NCBI RefSeq assembly: GCF_002305895.1
Contig: NZ_CP022203.1
Span: 2,272,501-2,336,500, forward strand
Direction of reading: 5' to 3'
Origin: Corallococcus macrosporus DSM 14697
GTDB lineage: Bacteria > Myxococcota > Myxococcia > Myxococcales > Myxococcaceae
Length of the DNA: 64,000 nt
Position 1 is the first letter of the stretch. The number at the start of each line of letters is the position of its first letter. Positions 1-10,148 of this stretch are shown here, piece after piece. Both the position numbers and the translations under genes were made by a program. The notes beneath the pieces are model-generated. The model worked only from the letters and a program-made list of their open reading frames with translations, was not told the origin of the DNA and did no database searches.

Positions 1-1233
<1,233 letters not shown>

Positions 1234-1237
<4 letters not shown>

Positions 1238-1437
1238 GGACGGCCCTCCACGTAGGCCAGGAGGCCCGTGGGGGTGTGAGAGACGGCGCGCACGCGCTGG
1301 CCGCGGGCCGCAATCTCGACGCGTGCGGCCTCCAGCAGTCCGTCGAGGGTGGAGGCTTCGACGGTGAAGCTCGGCCCAGGGAGTGGCGCGCCGCCCGAGC
1401 CAGAGGAGAGGACGAAGACTTTGACGTCACGCTGCAC
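1234..1437 (-). CDS. Small phage protein translationally coupled to portal
   Basis: This short protein (67 residues with the GTG start at 1437) lies directly upstream of the portal gene and overlaps it by four bases (GTGA), so the two are probably co-translated. A GGAGG lies five bases before the chosen GTG; the frame stays open further upstream but that part looks non-coding. The sequence reads as one alpha/beta unit with a glycine-rich loop near the N-terminus (SSGSGG) and ends GLLAYVEGRP. I do not recognise a family. Position suggests an accessory packaging or head-assembly role, but that is context only. Confidence 0.55.
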
Positions 1438-1681
1438 ACGGGCCTCCCACACGAAGTGGAGGCAAGGCGCGCAGTGGGAGGGGTGCCCTCGTCGTGAGAG
1501 GGCGTTAGGGGCCGCGCGCCTTACCTCCAGCGAGGACAAAGGCCTCGGGCCCGATTTCGGGGACATCGGGTGGGAGTGCTTTGCGGTTGTGTCGAGACGA
1601 GCTGCGACACGCCAGGGAGGGCGCTGCGGTGCCGTCTGTGGCGAACACGTTGAAGTCCCTCTTCAACGCGGAGGAGACACC

Positions 1682-2197
1682 ATGGACACCTACCATGTCG
1701 CGAAGCTGCCCGCGCGCCTGCGTGGCTTCGCGCTTCCGGACACGAGCACGTCACCCGAAGGCTTCGTCGAGGCGGGCGACTACCTGGTGCTTGAGGAGAA
1801 GGCCCGATACCCCACGCCCGACACCGACTACGCCCGGCTGGTGGTGCCGCAGTTGGGCGTGCTCGGCACCTGGATTTGCACGCGCTGGCGCACCCAGCGC
1901 TACGCGACGCTCGCCTCCCAGGAGCGCGCGCCCGCCATGGCCCGGCTTTCATTCGACGACGAGCGGCTGGCCGTCCCGGAGGAGCGGCTCACCACGCTCC
2001 TGGGGGCGTTCCTCGACTACAGGTACGACGTGAACCGGGCGTACTACCCGTGGGCGCTGCCGGGCCGTTACCACACATTACGACAAGACGGCGACCAGCT
2101 ACCTCGCCGTCCTGAACATCGCATCCATGCTTCTGCGGCTGCTCTATTTAGGGGCAGCCCCCTAGGGGCGAGCTCAAGAAAAGCGTGCCGCTACTGA
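1682..2197 (+). CDS. Hypothetical protein, C-terminal part probably frameshifted
   Basis: The ATG at 1682 follows a GAGGAG about seven bases upstream, and the first 130 residues have strong GC3 coding character (SH3-like beginning MDTYHVAKLP, later LDYRYDVNRAYYPWALPGRY). It is transcribed opposite to the phage genes around it, so it is likely cargo. After about 2065 the frame given here becomes Arg/His-rich, whereas another frame reads HYDKTATSYLAVLNIASMLL, which looks like genuine protein. After about 2162 a third frame reads RGELKKSVPLLNEV up to a TAG at 2236. The 3' end therefore looks damaged by one or two indels. I do not recognise the family. Alternatives are a sequencing error or an intact short protein. 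Confidence 0.45.
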   Translation: MDTYHVAKLPARLRGFALPDTSTSPEGFVEAGDYLVLEEKARYPTPDTDYARLVVPQLGVLGTWICTRWRTQRYATLASQERAPAMARLSFDDERLAVPEERLTTLLGAFLDYRYDVNRAYYPWALPGRYHTLRQDGDQLPRRPEHRIHASAAALFRGSPLGASSRKACRY

Positions 2198-3444
2198 ATG
2201 AAGTCTGCAGCTCGAGGGATGAGGCTCAATTGGCTTAGAAGTTCAATGCTGACAGAAAACAGAAATTCTGTTTGTTTGTCAGCTCCATCTTCGCGGGTCC
2301 ACTGGGCGCGTGGAATGATTCTGAATATGCCTTTGTATTCGCCAGAGTATGTGCCCGGAAGAGAAAGGAGGCTAACATATAGTGGCATCTCAATTCCCCA
2401 CTCGGTTGCTTTGCTGGATTTGCCTAGAGTGGGGCCAAGGGCAATCCTCCAATCGTCGTTGAACTTGTCGATGATGCCTACGTATGGCGCAATGCGGAGT
2501 TTGTTGTTTCGTTCTATAGGGCCAAGAGAGAGCGTCTTGCAGATCTCTGCTGGGTCTGTCACGGGGGAGTCGGGTCTCTGTACAGCGCCTGCCGGCACAC
2601 AGTATTCGGCAGAGTCTTTTTGGGTGGTCCAGGCCGAGTTCCATGTCGCCATGATTTCGAATGTTATGTTTGTTTTTCTTTTGCTGGATTTTGCATGTTC
2701 TGTGAGGTTGATGAAATAGCTTGCTGCGGCGTTGAAGCCGTTTTTTGGGGTGGATTCGCTCTTGAGTATGTTTTGCGTTGTGGTCGGATTGAGGTATTCG
2801 AGGCGATCTTGTCCATAGGCAAATGCCGCTGAAAACGTTGATGCTGGGTAGATGCCTGTGAGTTCGGGCTTTAGTTTGTCGCTGTGTTCCTTCATGAAGG
2901 ACCTGCCGTTGCTGCATAGGTCTTGGATTTGTATTGATTCAGGTGAGTGGCTGGTGGATTTTTCGCGAAAGATTTTGCAGTTCTCATCATCCTTTCCGGC
3001 GGTGCATATCCCCTTGCAGATATTAAATGCGTTGAATCTGGCGTTTTGATCTTTCTCCTTGTCTTCGCCTTGGCGAGGGTGAAGAACTCCTAGCCGTAGG
3101 ATGGTGATGCCTAGGCCGACTCGCCAGTTTGTGGATGGACCATCTTTCTTGTCGTTGGTGGATGTGGATATTAGGCGGGCTATCCCGGATTTAGTGTTCG
3201 TGTTTAGAAATGGCGTGATGGTTAGGTTCGTTCTGGCGAACCAAGGAAGGCCTTTGTTGATGTCGGCACCGATGCTGAATGCGGCATCGCCGGTGAGTTT
3301 TCCGGAAGCGCGTAGGTATGGAAATAGCGGGACGATTTTTGTTTTTATTTGAGGGGAGTCGGGTGGTGGCTCGCCTCCTTGGCTCTGCCTGGGGAGGGCG
3401 AGAATTGTTAGCAGTATCGTGAGTGTTATGTTTTTCTTGATCAT
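2191..3444 (-). CDS. Exported protein of unknown function, cargo operon gene 2
   Basis: A 417-residue protein with a clear signal peptide (MIKKNITLTILLTILALP, then a polar cleavage region). The mature part alternates short hydrophobic and polar stretches, as outer-membrane or periplasmic beta proteins do, and contains several Cys residues in the middle (ICKGIC, NCKIF, LCSNG) that could form disulphides. No family was recognised. It overlaps the 112-residue gene before it by four bases (ATGA), so the two form an operon. The DNA is visibly richer in A+T than the flanking phage genes and uses many A/T-ending codons, which points to recent transfer. It sits between terminase and portal genes, a classic place for a lysogenic-conversion (moron) insertion. 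Confidence 0.7.
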   Translation of the reverse strand: MIKKNITLTILLTILALPRQSQGGEPPPDSPQIKTKIVPLFPYLRASGKLTGDAAFSIGADINKGLPWFARTNLTITPFLNTNTKSGIARLISTSTNDKKDGPSTNWRVGLGITILRLGVLHPRQGEDKEKDQNARFNAFNICKGICTAGKDDENCKIFREKSTSHSPESIQIQDLCSNGRSFMKEHSDKLKPELTGIYPASTFSAAFAYGQDRLEYLNPTTTQNILKSESTPKNGFNAAASYFINLTEHAKSSKRKTNITFEIMATWNSAWTTQKDSAEYCVPAGAVQRPDSPVTDPAEICKTLSLGPIERNNKLRIAPYVGIIDKFNDDWRIALGPTLGKSSKATEWGIEMPLYVSLLSLPGTYSGEYKGIFRIIPRAQWTREDGADKQTEFLFSVSIELLSQLSLIPRAADFIQ

Positions 3445-3779
3445 GCGATCCTGAAGGTGAATGAGTGGTTGACGAGTCCGTCCTTTTGGGTGTCGTAATC
3501 GTCTCGTGAGACGAGGGGGAATGTTCCATTTTCGCGAGTGATGGAAACGGAGAACTTTCCCTCCCCTCTCTGGATATCAAAGATGTATGCGTATTTTCCG
3601 GGGGCGAGGGGGAGTATTGTGCTTCCGGTGGGACTGGCCACAATGGTTTCGCCATCAAATAGAGGGGGGTGAATAAGGTCGAATTTTTCGGTGGTGCGGA
3701 ATATCTGTCCGACAGCGGTTAGTGTTATTGGTGTCTTGAGTGCGCCTGGGTCTCCGACAGAGAGCTCGAATCGTTCCAT
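3441..3779 (-). CDS. Small hypothetical protein, cargo operon gene 1
   Basis: A 112-residue protein without signal peptide or membrane segment. It starts MERFELSVGDPG and is rich in short beta-strand patterns (TPITLTAVGQIF, KYAYIFDIQRGEGKFSVSI), suggesting a single beta-sandwich. Its stop overlaps the start of the exported protein downstream (ATGA), so they are co-translated. Like its partner it is A+T-richer than the surrounding phage DNA. No family recognised; a chaperone, immunity or regulatory role for the exported partner is possible but unsupported. Confidence 0.6.
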   Translation of the reverse strand: MERFELSVGDPGALKTPITLTAVGQIFRTTEKFDLIHPPLFDGETIVASPTGSTILPLAPGKYAYIFDIQRGEGKFSVSITRENGTFPLVSRDDYDTQKDGLVNHSFTFRIA

Positions 3780-4051
3780 GTGGATTTCCTGGGGAGCTGT
3801 GTGGGTTTTTGTGGTTGAGGGTGGGTGGCACTTGTTCCATCGTGCTCTTTAGTTGATGGAGATTGTATTTGTGATGAGTGACCTTTTGTAGGTGGGTGGA
3901 AAACGCCCCGGCCTGGGGTTGTCTGTCCTACTTGGGTGGTTGTGGAGTGGGTGGAGTTGAGGTGGAGTCTGTCTCTTTAGTCCCTTGAATGGTTGGAGCT
4001 TTGCGCGAGGCAGTCCGTGTATGCCCAGGCTTGGTGTGCGACTCCCGAAAA
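3780..4051 (-). promoter_or_regulatory. A+T-rich upstream region of the cargo operon
   Basis: This stretch lies between the terminase stop and the 112-residue gene. The part from 3780 to 3900 is unusually T-rich on the plus strand for this genome and is the only place from which the leftward operon at 2191-3779 could be independently transcribed. I cannot name a -35/-10 pair with confidence. Confidence 0.3.
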
Positions 4052-5486
4052 TTACCCAATCACCCTCACTCCGATTTCCCCACGAAATCGTCGGTCTGGC
4101 GTGCGTTCCCTCTGGCAGGCTAGGGCCACGGCCCAGAACTTGTCCGCGTGCCCGCGGTTGGTGCGCTCGGCGTCGAAGGACACCTTGCCGGAGGGGAGCA
4201 CGCGCCGCTTGATGGAGTGAATCTGCCCGACAAGCTCACGCTGGCGCGGAAGGGTGACGTCGCGGCGCTGGAGGAGAATCTTGAAGTCGGTGGCCCAGCG
4301 CTCCTTGGCCTCGTTGCTGAAGTTCTCCTCCACCACCTGGGGGAAGTCGCGGGCGAGGTTCTCCGCGAGATTCATTCCGATGCCGCTCCGGTCGACCGAG
4401 AGGCGCGCCACGGGCAGGACGGAGAGGAGGCGGCGCAGGTGGGCCTCCTGCTCCGCGAAGGGGACACCTTCGAAGCTCTTCAGCATGCGGCACGTGAAGC
4501 GGCCCTCCACCTCTTCGAAGACGGCCAACTCGGAGCGGTCTCGCGTACGGCCCACGTCGAAGCCCGCGACCAGGCGGCCCTGGGGCACGGGCACGTCGGA
4601 GGCGTCCTGCGCCAGCGGCAGCTCGTCGGTGGTGCACGGGAGGATGAGTTCGTAGGGGAGGAAGCTGTAGGACTCGTCGACGTAAAAGGCATTCGAACTC
4701 CTGCTGGAAGTCCTCCTGCGGCAGGGAGTCGAACTGCTCGGTGAGGACGGGGCGCCCGAATCGAGCGACGCGCTCCTCGGTGGACATGAGGGGCGCCTCC
4801 ACTGCGGCGCGCCTCACGTTCAGGCTGAAGAAGCGGCACAGCCACCAGGGCACCAGTTGGCGGGTGTGGTGCGGGTACTTCCGCAGCTCCTGCGTGTCTA
4901 TCTCCCAGAAGATGCCGCGCCGGCCGAGTGGGGTGCTGCCCCCAGTGAGCTGACCATGCGAGCGCAGGATGAGGGCGGTGCTGCCTGTATAGACTTCGCG
5001 GTCGTTGACCAGGTGCGCCAGCTCGTCCAGGTACACGTCACCGCGCTTCCCGCGCGGAGGTTTGGCGGGAACGGAGATGATGCGCGAGAGGCGCCGGCCT
5101 CGGGAGTTCGACTCGAAGGCCAGCTCCGTCTTGGCGTCCGTCACGAGCTTCTTCTGGTAGGCGAGCGGCAGCTCCTCGTACACCTGCCGGGCGATGAGCA
5201 CCTTCTCCACCGCGTCGCTCAAGTTGTACGAGACGAACACCGCCGTGTGGCCGTCGCGCAGGTGGCACCGAGCCAGGGCCTCGAGGGCGAAGAGGAAGGA
5301 GAAGCCCACCTGGCGGCTCTTCGCGACCCAACGGAAGCGGGAGCGATTGCCGAGGAAGGACTGCTGGTACGGCTCCAGCACCACGGGCTCGTTGTCGTAT
5401 TGGCACAGCCCGGAGATGAATCCGGACTCGGTGGCCAGCCACTGGGTGAGGTCATCCTCGGTGCGCTTGACGATGCCGAGCGTCAC
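4052..5486 (-). pseudogene. Phage terminase large subunit, single frameshift
   Basis: TerL is the packaging ATPase/nuclease that cuts concatemers and pumps DNA through the portal. Translation starts at GTG 5484-5486 behind GGAGGA. The ATPase half shows a Walker A region (AKSRQVGFS), and a Walker B ([10 protein letters not shown]). After ...QQEFE the frame turns into Arg-rich nonsense near 4688, while the next frame continues [13 protein letters not shown] and then the nuclease half ([29 protein letters not shown]) to a TAA at 4052. Removing one base near 4688 restores a full protein of about 477 residues. This is a disabled gene, a sequencing error, or, less likely, programmed frameshifting. 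It is divergent from the integrase at 5567. Confidence 0.8.
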
Positions 5487-5566
5487 GCTGTCCTCCCTGC
5501 ATGTTCCGTTGCTTTCTCTCGGCACCCGAGCGCGTATGGCCGCGTCCTCTTCACGAAGGAGCCGCC

Positions 5567-6181
5567 ATGTCTGCCTATGCCGCTGTCGCCCGAGCCCCGC
5601 GCACCCTCACGGAGAAGGAGGTGGCGCTCCTGCTGCGCGCCACGGGGTTGCACAAGGAGGGATTCAGGGACCACTGCCTCTACAGCCTCGCGCTGGCTTC
5701 GGGCCTGCGTGAGCACGAACTGGTGGCACTCAACATCGGCGACGTCTTCGACGAGCGCGGGCGCGCACGCCGGCACGTGATGCTGACCGTCTTCAAGGGC
5801 AGCCGCCGGCACCCGGGTCCCCAGGAGGTTGTCCTCTCGGACACGGTGCGCGCGAAGCTGGAGAAGCTGCTGCGCCTCAAGCGCGCGCAGGGGCATGAGG
5901 TGGGGCCCCAGGCGCCGCTCTTCCTGAGCCGCAAGGGTCTGCGCCTGTCCACGCGGCAGGTGCGCCACGGCTTCGCGGTGTGGCAGGAGCGCGCGGGGCT
6001 GGAGCGGCACCTGAACTTCCACGCCGTGCGCCACACCGCGTGCACCGGGGTGTACCGGAGGACGAAGGACATTCGCCTCACTCAGAAGTTCGCGAGGCAG
6101 CGAAGCGTCGACTCCACCGTCATCTACACGCACCCCTCGGACGACGAGCTGGTGCGCGTGACGAACGACTTGCCCTGCTGA
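5567..6181 (+). CDS. Small tyrosine recombinase / phage-type integrase
   Basis: A 204-residue site-specific recombinase consisting almost only of the catalytic domain. The ATG at 5567 follows GAAGGAG. The visible catalytic residues are Arg I in ASGLREHEL, the HxxR box HAVRHT, and the nucleophilic Tyr in [10 protein letters not shown]. The N-terminal SAM-like core-binding domain of most integrases is nearly absent, as in short XerD-like or FimB-like recombinases. It is divergent from terminase with 80 bases between starts, and is followed by the repeat-rich block at 6.2-7.3 kb. It could drive integration or excision at the tRNA-Asn end, resolve element multimers, or invert a local segment; sequence alone does not decide. 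Confidence 0.85.
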   Translation: MSAYAAVARAPRTLTEKEVALLLRATGLHKEGFRDHCLYSLALASGLREHELVALNIGDVFDERGRARRHVMLTVFKGSRRHPGPQEVVLSDTVRAKLEKLLRLKRAQGHEVGPQAPLFLSRKGLRLSTRQVRHGFAVWQERAGLERHLNFHAVRHTACTGVYRRTKDIRLTQKFARQRSVDSTVIYTHPSDDELVRVTNDLPC

Positions 6182-7366
6182 TGGGGCACGCCGCCTCCGC
6201 GCTGAGCGCCCGCGAGAGCCCCAGGGCGGGGCGGGCAGCCGCGCGGAGGCGGTGAGGGGTGGCCGTGCTCGGGGCCCGCGCGGACTGCCCCAGGCGCAGG
6301 CGCAGCCAGCGAAAGTGAACAGCGCGAGGCGTTCACTTACCGGGTGCAAATGAACAGGGGAGGGGTGTTCACTTTTTCGGGGGTGACTCTCTCGAAAAGG
6401 GCCCCAGATACATGCCCCGGCGGCGAGGCCCGCACGAAAGATCGCACCACCCCCCACCCTGGCGTCAGGGGTAGGCGGGGTAGGCGTGCTGGCGTCATCG
6501 GTAGGCATGGTTGCGCCCGGCGGGGGCAGGCGGTGAAGGTGGCGGGGGAGGAACTGGACCGCGCGATGGGCGGCTGGCGGCCCCAACCAGCGGAAAGCGG
6601 CAATCGGCCTCGGCGCTTCGGCCCTTCATGAGGGCTCGTAAGCGCGCGAAACAGCGTGGGGGCGGTGACGCCGAATGGCCGCCTTTACCCATTTCCGGCC
6701 ATTCGGCTCGGCCCTGGTAACGGCACGCGCGCCCAGGTGCGCGCGGGGCGGAGGGTGGGGGCGCGGGGGCTCTGGCTCGGAGTCGTGGGGCTCACGAGGA
6801 GGACAAAGGCCTGCGGCCCGAAGCGCTGGGGGACACGCGCGCACGAAAGGGGCGCCACGCGGCGACAGACGCGGTGCGCGGGGCCAAACCGGGGCCGCGC
6901 GCCAGGTGGGCCACGTGGCCGCCAGGGGGGCTTCGGGGGAGGGGGGGCAGGTGGGCGGGAAAGTGAACGGCGCGCATGCGTCCGGCCCGCTGGACGGGGT
7001 GTGCTTCCGGGCCCGAGTTATGGCCCGGGGCGATACCGCGGTGCTCAAGCACCTGGTGGCTGTCCGCCCCAACCCCGCGAAACTACGGAGGCTGTGGCGC
7101 CGGGCGTGTGCATCCGCGCGCCAGGTGGAGCTCCCGGGGGAAAGTGAACGGGTGTGGCCTGGCGCGGCGAAAGTGAACGGCGAAAATGAACGCGAAAGTG
7201 TCCGTTCACTTACCGCTGGACACTTTCAGACGGGGGCGGCGGGGGGCAGGGGCTTCCAACGCGAGCTCTCAGGGCTCTGCAGCAGAATCGTGCCCTCGCG
7301 TCACATCCATGCGATAGGGGCGGCAGAGCACGCCTGCGTACATCTGTGCTCGTCGGAGGACACCCC
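6182..7366. repeat. Non-coding block with dispersed AAGTGAAC-type repeats
   Basis: About 1.2 kb with no convincing gene despite open frames, which follow from extreme GC content. It contains at least eight copies of a short motif around AAAGTGAACGGCG: direct copies near 6312, 6348, 6959, 7141, 7169 and 7182, and inverted copies (GTTCACTT) near 6331, 6367 and 7204; a partial CACTTTC is at 7221. The densest cluster is 7136-7227, about 140 bases before the next gene. Such spaced, partly inverted short repeats are seen in iteron origins, partition centromeres, recombinase accessory sites and multi-operator promoters. The flanking tyrosine recombinase is one candidate user. Confidence 0.65.
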
Positions 7367-7993
7367 ATGCGTCGTCTGGGCTTCCCCTATGTGATTCCGT
7401 ACTCGGCAGGCGAGCACGTCGTCTCATTCGGCGCCACACGCGCAGTACTAGAGCCGCTGGGCCAACCGGCCTACGTGGACGACGACTCCTCCCGAACTGC
7501 GGGGGGGCGCGAGGTCTTCTGGGCGTTTGAGCGTGAAGATGGCCTCCGGTTCGAAGTTGTCTGGAAAGAGCCGTACGGGGTTGCCGCGGTGCATGCGGAC
7601 CCGCCTGATGCAGAGCAGGTCATCACAGCGCTGCGCAGCCTCGGACTTGAAGGCCCTTTCGAGAAGCACCATCTCCCCGAGGGACGCTCCTTGCGGCGCG
7701 GCCATGCACGCTGGGCAGTGTGGCTCTTCACCGGCCAGAATGCCGCAATGCCGACGGCGGTCTTCTCCAGGAAGCAACTGGCGGACGCTTGGCTGGCTCA
7801 GACGAGGTACTCCGGAACACTCGTGGCCTACCCGCTCGACAGGTCCCTCTACGACGCTGCGAGGAGCTTCGGCGTTCAGCACTTGCCTCCAGATGGCTCA
7901 GCGGAAGCGCAGCAGTACGTCGGCACCACGGTCGAGAGCTATGTGTACGTGGCCGGAAAGCAGGTGGCGAAGAGTGACGATGCACATCTCTGA
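7367..7993 (+). CDS. DUF7710-like protein, possible immunity-type protein
   Basis: A 208-residue soluble protein; the ATG at 7367 follows GGAGGACACCCC. The C-terminal half, from WAVWLFTGQNA through TAVFSRKQLADAWLA to LVAYPLDRSLYDAA, matches the pattern I know from DUF7710 proteins (a Trp-Val-Phe strand, a helix with the aligned Trp, then TAYPLD). The N-terminal half is unassigned. Proteins with this domain often sit in polymorphic-toxin immunity islands. Here it is followed by a toxin-gene tail and a SUKH-3 gene, which supports that setting. Function is not shown by sequence. Confidence 0.6.
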   Translation: MRRLGFPYVIPYSAGEHVVSFGATRAVLEPLGQPAYVDDDSSRTAGGREVFWAFEREDGLRFEVVWKEPYGVAAVHADPPDAEQVITALRSLGLEGPFEKHHLPEGRSLRRGHARWAVWLFTGQNAAMPTAVFSRKQLADAWLAQTRYSGTLVAYPLDRSLYDAARSFGVQHLPPDGSAEAQQYVGTTVESYVYVAGKQVAKSDDAHL

Positions 7994-8148
7994 CTTGGTG
8001 GTGGGCGTTCGCCGATGAGGAGACGCTACAGAACTACGGGTGCACCGTCGGATGGGCCTGCCGGCTCCAGTTCCCCGCCGCCGCTCACCACCTCCGCGCC
8101 CACTTCGCCGCGACCCATGCCGTGCAGGGGGCACCAGCGTTGGTTTAG
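7978..8148 (+). pseudogene. Tail of a truncated gene just before the group II intron
   Basis: A 56-codon open stretch with strong GC3 coding bias and no start codon, reading WAFADEETLQNYG, then GWACRLQFPAAAHH and ending at TAG 8146-8148. It overlaps the end of the gene before it in another frame, so it looks like the leftover 3' end of a deleted gene. It lies 14 bases before the intron insertion point and would abut the SUKH-3 gene after splicing, so it may be the end of the matching toxin. That identity is inference. Confidence 0.35.
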
Positions 8149-8690
8149 GTTGTGCCGTCATGGTGCGTCCTGAAGGACGAGCAAGAGGAGCACGTCCATG
8201 CTCCACCAGACCGGCGGGTGAAAGTCCCGTCCGGGTAGACACCGGAGTGCCCGGTAGCAGGCCCCAGCCGACCGCCGAGAGGCGGCAGGCCACAGCGGGG
8301 CGTCAAAAGCCTCCATTCGGGAGGGAGCAAGAGCGCGGGCCGCAACATCAAGTGAAGCCTGCCGCCTCGACAGATACACAATGGGAGCGCCGAGCCGAGC
8401 ATGTCGCGGCGAAGGCCAGGTCCGCTGCGGACGAGTCCGGATGGGAAGCAGCGGGGCTCCCCGGGGTATGGGGCGTGGCACGTGCTCAAGGTCTGGTGGG
8501 GAACAGGAGAGACCCGTCTGCGCGGCCGTCGTCGCGGCAGGGCCCCGCGTATAAGCCGAAGGTGAAAGCGTGGGGAGCGCAGCGGGAGTCCGAGGGGGCC
8601 GTAGTACCGGCGAGGGGCGTGCAAGACAACGCGCCCGGAGGGAAGGGCCCCTGCTTGGGTGGTGCTTGGGCGGGAGGTAAGAGCGAGGGC

Positions 8691-10124
8691 ATGAGCCGCC
8701 AAGAAGGCTCCAATCCCCCCGGTGGGCCAGAGTCCACCGACAAAGTTCGACAACTCCAGCGCAAGCTCTTCGTGGCAGCCAAGCGGTGCCGGGAGCGCCG
8801 TTTCCATGCGCTGTATGACCGAGTCCACCGGAGTGACGTCCTGTGGGAAGCATGGCAGCGGGTCCGACGCAACAAGGGCGCTGCCGGCGTGGATTCAGTC
8901 ACGCTGGCGGCGGTGGAGCAGTACGGCGCACAGCGGCTGGTGCAGGAGCTGGGCGAGGTACTGCGAGCAGGAACCTACAAACCGCCCGCGGTGCTCAGGC
9001 GGTTCATTCCCAAGGCGGACGGGAAACTCAGGCCGCTGGGCATTCCGACGGTGCAGGACCGTATCGTGCAGATGGCGGTGAAGCTGGTGCTGGAGCCTGT
9101 CTTCGAGGCGGATTTTCTTCCGTCGTCGTATGGCTTCCGGCCACGTCGAAGCGCGGTGCAGGCCCTGGAGCGCATCCGGGAGGCAGTCAATGCCGGGTGT
9201 CACCACGTGCTCGACGCGGACATCCGCGACTACTTCGGCAGCATCGACCATGAGCTGCTGATGGAGCGGGTGGAGCGGCGGGTGTCGGACCGGAGGGTGC
9301 TCAAGCTGCTGAGGCAGTGGCTGAGTGCGGGAGTGGTGGAGGAGGGCCGGTACTCCGAGACGGTCTCGGGGACACCGCAGGGGGGAGTGATTTCCCCGCT
9401 GCTCTCCAACATCTACCTGCACTTCTTCGACAGCGTGTGGCAGCGGCAGTGCGCGCAGGTGGGCGAGCTGGTGCGCTACGCGGATGACTTCGTGGTGCTG
9501 TGCAAAGGCCGCGAAGCTGCCGAGGAGGCCGAACGAAGGGTGCGCATCATCTTCGGGAGGCTGAAGCTGCAACTGCACCCGGAGAAGACGCGGCGAGTGG
9601 AACTCACCGAGGGCAAGGAAGGCTTCGACTTTCTGGGCTGCCACCTGCACAAGCGCATGTCGGGCAAGCTGTGGCAGCAGCGGGGAGTGCGCCGCTACTA
9701 CCTCCAGCGGTGGCCGTCAGCGCGGAGCATGAAGCGGGTGAGGGCTCGGGTGAAGGAGCTGACGAGCCGACAGCGGCACGGGGTGAAGGATGTCCGAGAA
9801 ATCATCGGCGGCCTGAACCCGGTGTTGCGAGGATGGGGCAACTACTTCCGCACCGGGAACGCGGCCCGAAAGTTCAATCAACTCGACTCCTACGTCTTCC
9901 GGCGGCTGCACCAGTTCATGGTGAAACGCAGAGGCAGGAAGCTGCGGGCCGGCCAGGCGGACGCATGGAATCGAGCGTGGTTCTGGGAAAGAGGCCTGCA
10001 CCGGTTGCATGGGACGATTCGCTACCCGAAACCGTGCATGCTGCACGACAACACTCTCGTTAAGCCGTATGCGGGAAAACCGCACGTACGGTTTGAAAGG
10101 AGGAGGGTGGAAACGGGCCGCTGA
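8691..10124 (+). CDS. ltrA: Group II intron-encoded reverse transcriptase/maturase
   Basis: Reverse transcribes the intron during retrohoming and helps it splice. The ATG at 8691 begins a 477-residue protein with RT block RT1 (LYDRVHRSDVLWEAW), the fingers (RRFIPKADGKLRPLGIPTV), palm motif A (LDADIRDYF), block 4 (GTPQGGVISPLLSN), the catalytic YADD (RYADDFVVL) and the maturase X region (GLNPVLRGWGNYF). No HNH endonuclease Cys pairs are visible at the C-terminus, so it is probably an endonuclease-less type. The frame continues upstream to 8040 but that is intron RNA. The last 20 codons read through domain V, as in many such introns. Confidence 0.92.
   Translation: MSRQEGSNPPGGPESTDKVRQLQRKLFVAAKRCRERRFHALYDRVHRSDVLWEAWQRVRRNKGAAGVDSVTLAAVEQYGAQRLVQELGEVLRAGTYKPPAVLRRFIPKADGKLRPLGIPTVQDRIVQMAVKLVLEPVFEADFLPSSYGFRPRRSAVQALERIREAVNAGCHHVLDADIRDYFGSIDHELLMERVERRVSDRRVLKLLRQWLSAGVVEEGRYSETVSGTPQGGVISPLLSNIYLHFFDSVWQRQCAQVGELVRYADDFVVLCKGREAAEEAERRVRIIFGRLKLQLHPEKTRRVELTEGKEGFDFLGCHLHKRMSGKLWQQRGVRRYYLQRWPSARSMKRVRARVKELTSRQRHGVKDVREIIGGLNPVLRGWGNYFRTGNAARKFNQLDSYVFRRLHQFMVKRRGRKLRAGQADAWNRAWFWERGLHRLHGTIRYPKPCMLHDNTLVKPYAGKPHVRFERRRVETGR
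10062..10094 (+). ncRNA. Group II intron domain V hairpin
   Basis: Catalytic domain of the intron. It shows the AGC triad near its 5' end, a helix of CCGTATGCGG type closed by a GAAA-type tetraloop, and the matching CCGCACGTACGG strand. It overlaps the last codons of the maturase. Confidence 0.8.
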
Positions 10125-10148
10125 CGGTACCGCGCCACCCCTCTACCA

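Larger units (their letters stand above)
8163..10146 (+). mobile_element. Group II intron with reverse transcriptase
   Basis: The 5' end is set at GTGCG (8163), the usual group II start, followed by about 520 bases of structured RNA. The 3' end is set at CTCTAC (10146), after a domain V hairpin and a domain VI helix formed by GGGTGG near 10105 and CCACCC near 10135. Exact ends could be off by one or two bases. It encodes its own maturase in the same orientation. It is inserted three bases before the start codon of the SUKH-3 gene, between that gene and a truncated upstream reading frame. The host transcript would be restored by splicing. Confidence 0.85.

Noticed and set aside
6656-7394. Overlapping open frames in the repeat block
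   Set aside because: Products are almost only Arg, Gly, Ala and Pro, frames overlap each other, and none has a good start or family pattern.
8040-8690. Upstream extension of the reverse transcriptase frame
   Set aside because: It lies in the 5' structured RNA of the intron; the protein pattern begins at ATG 8691.
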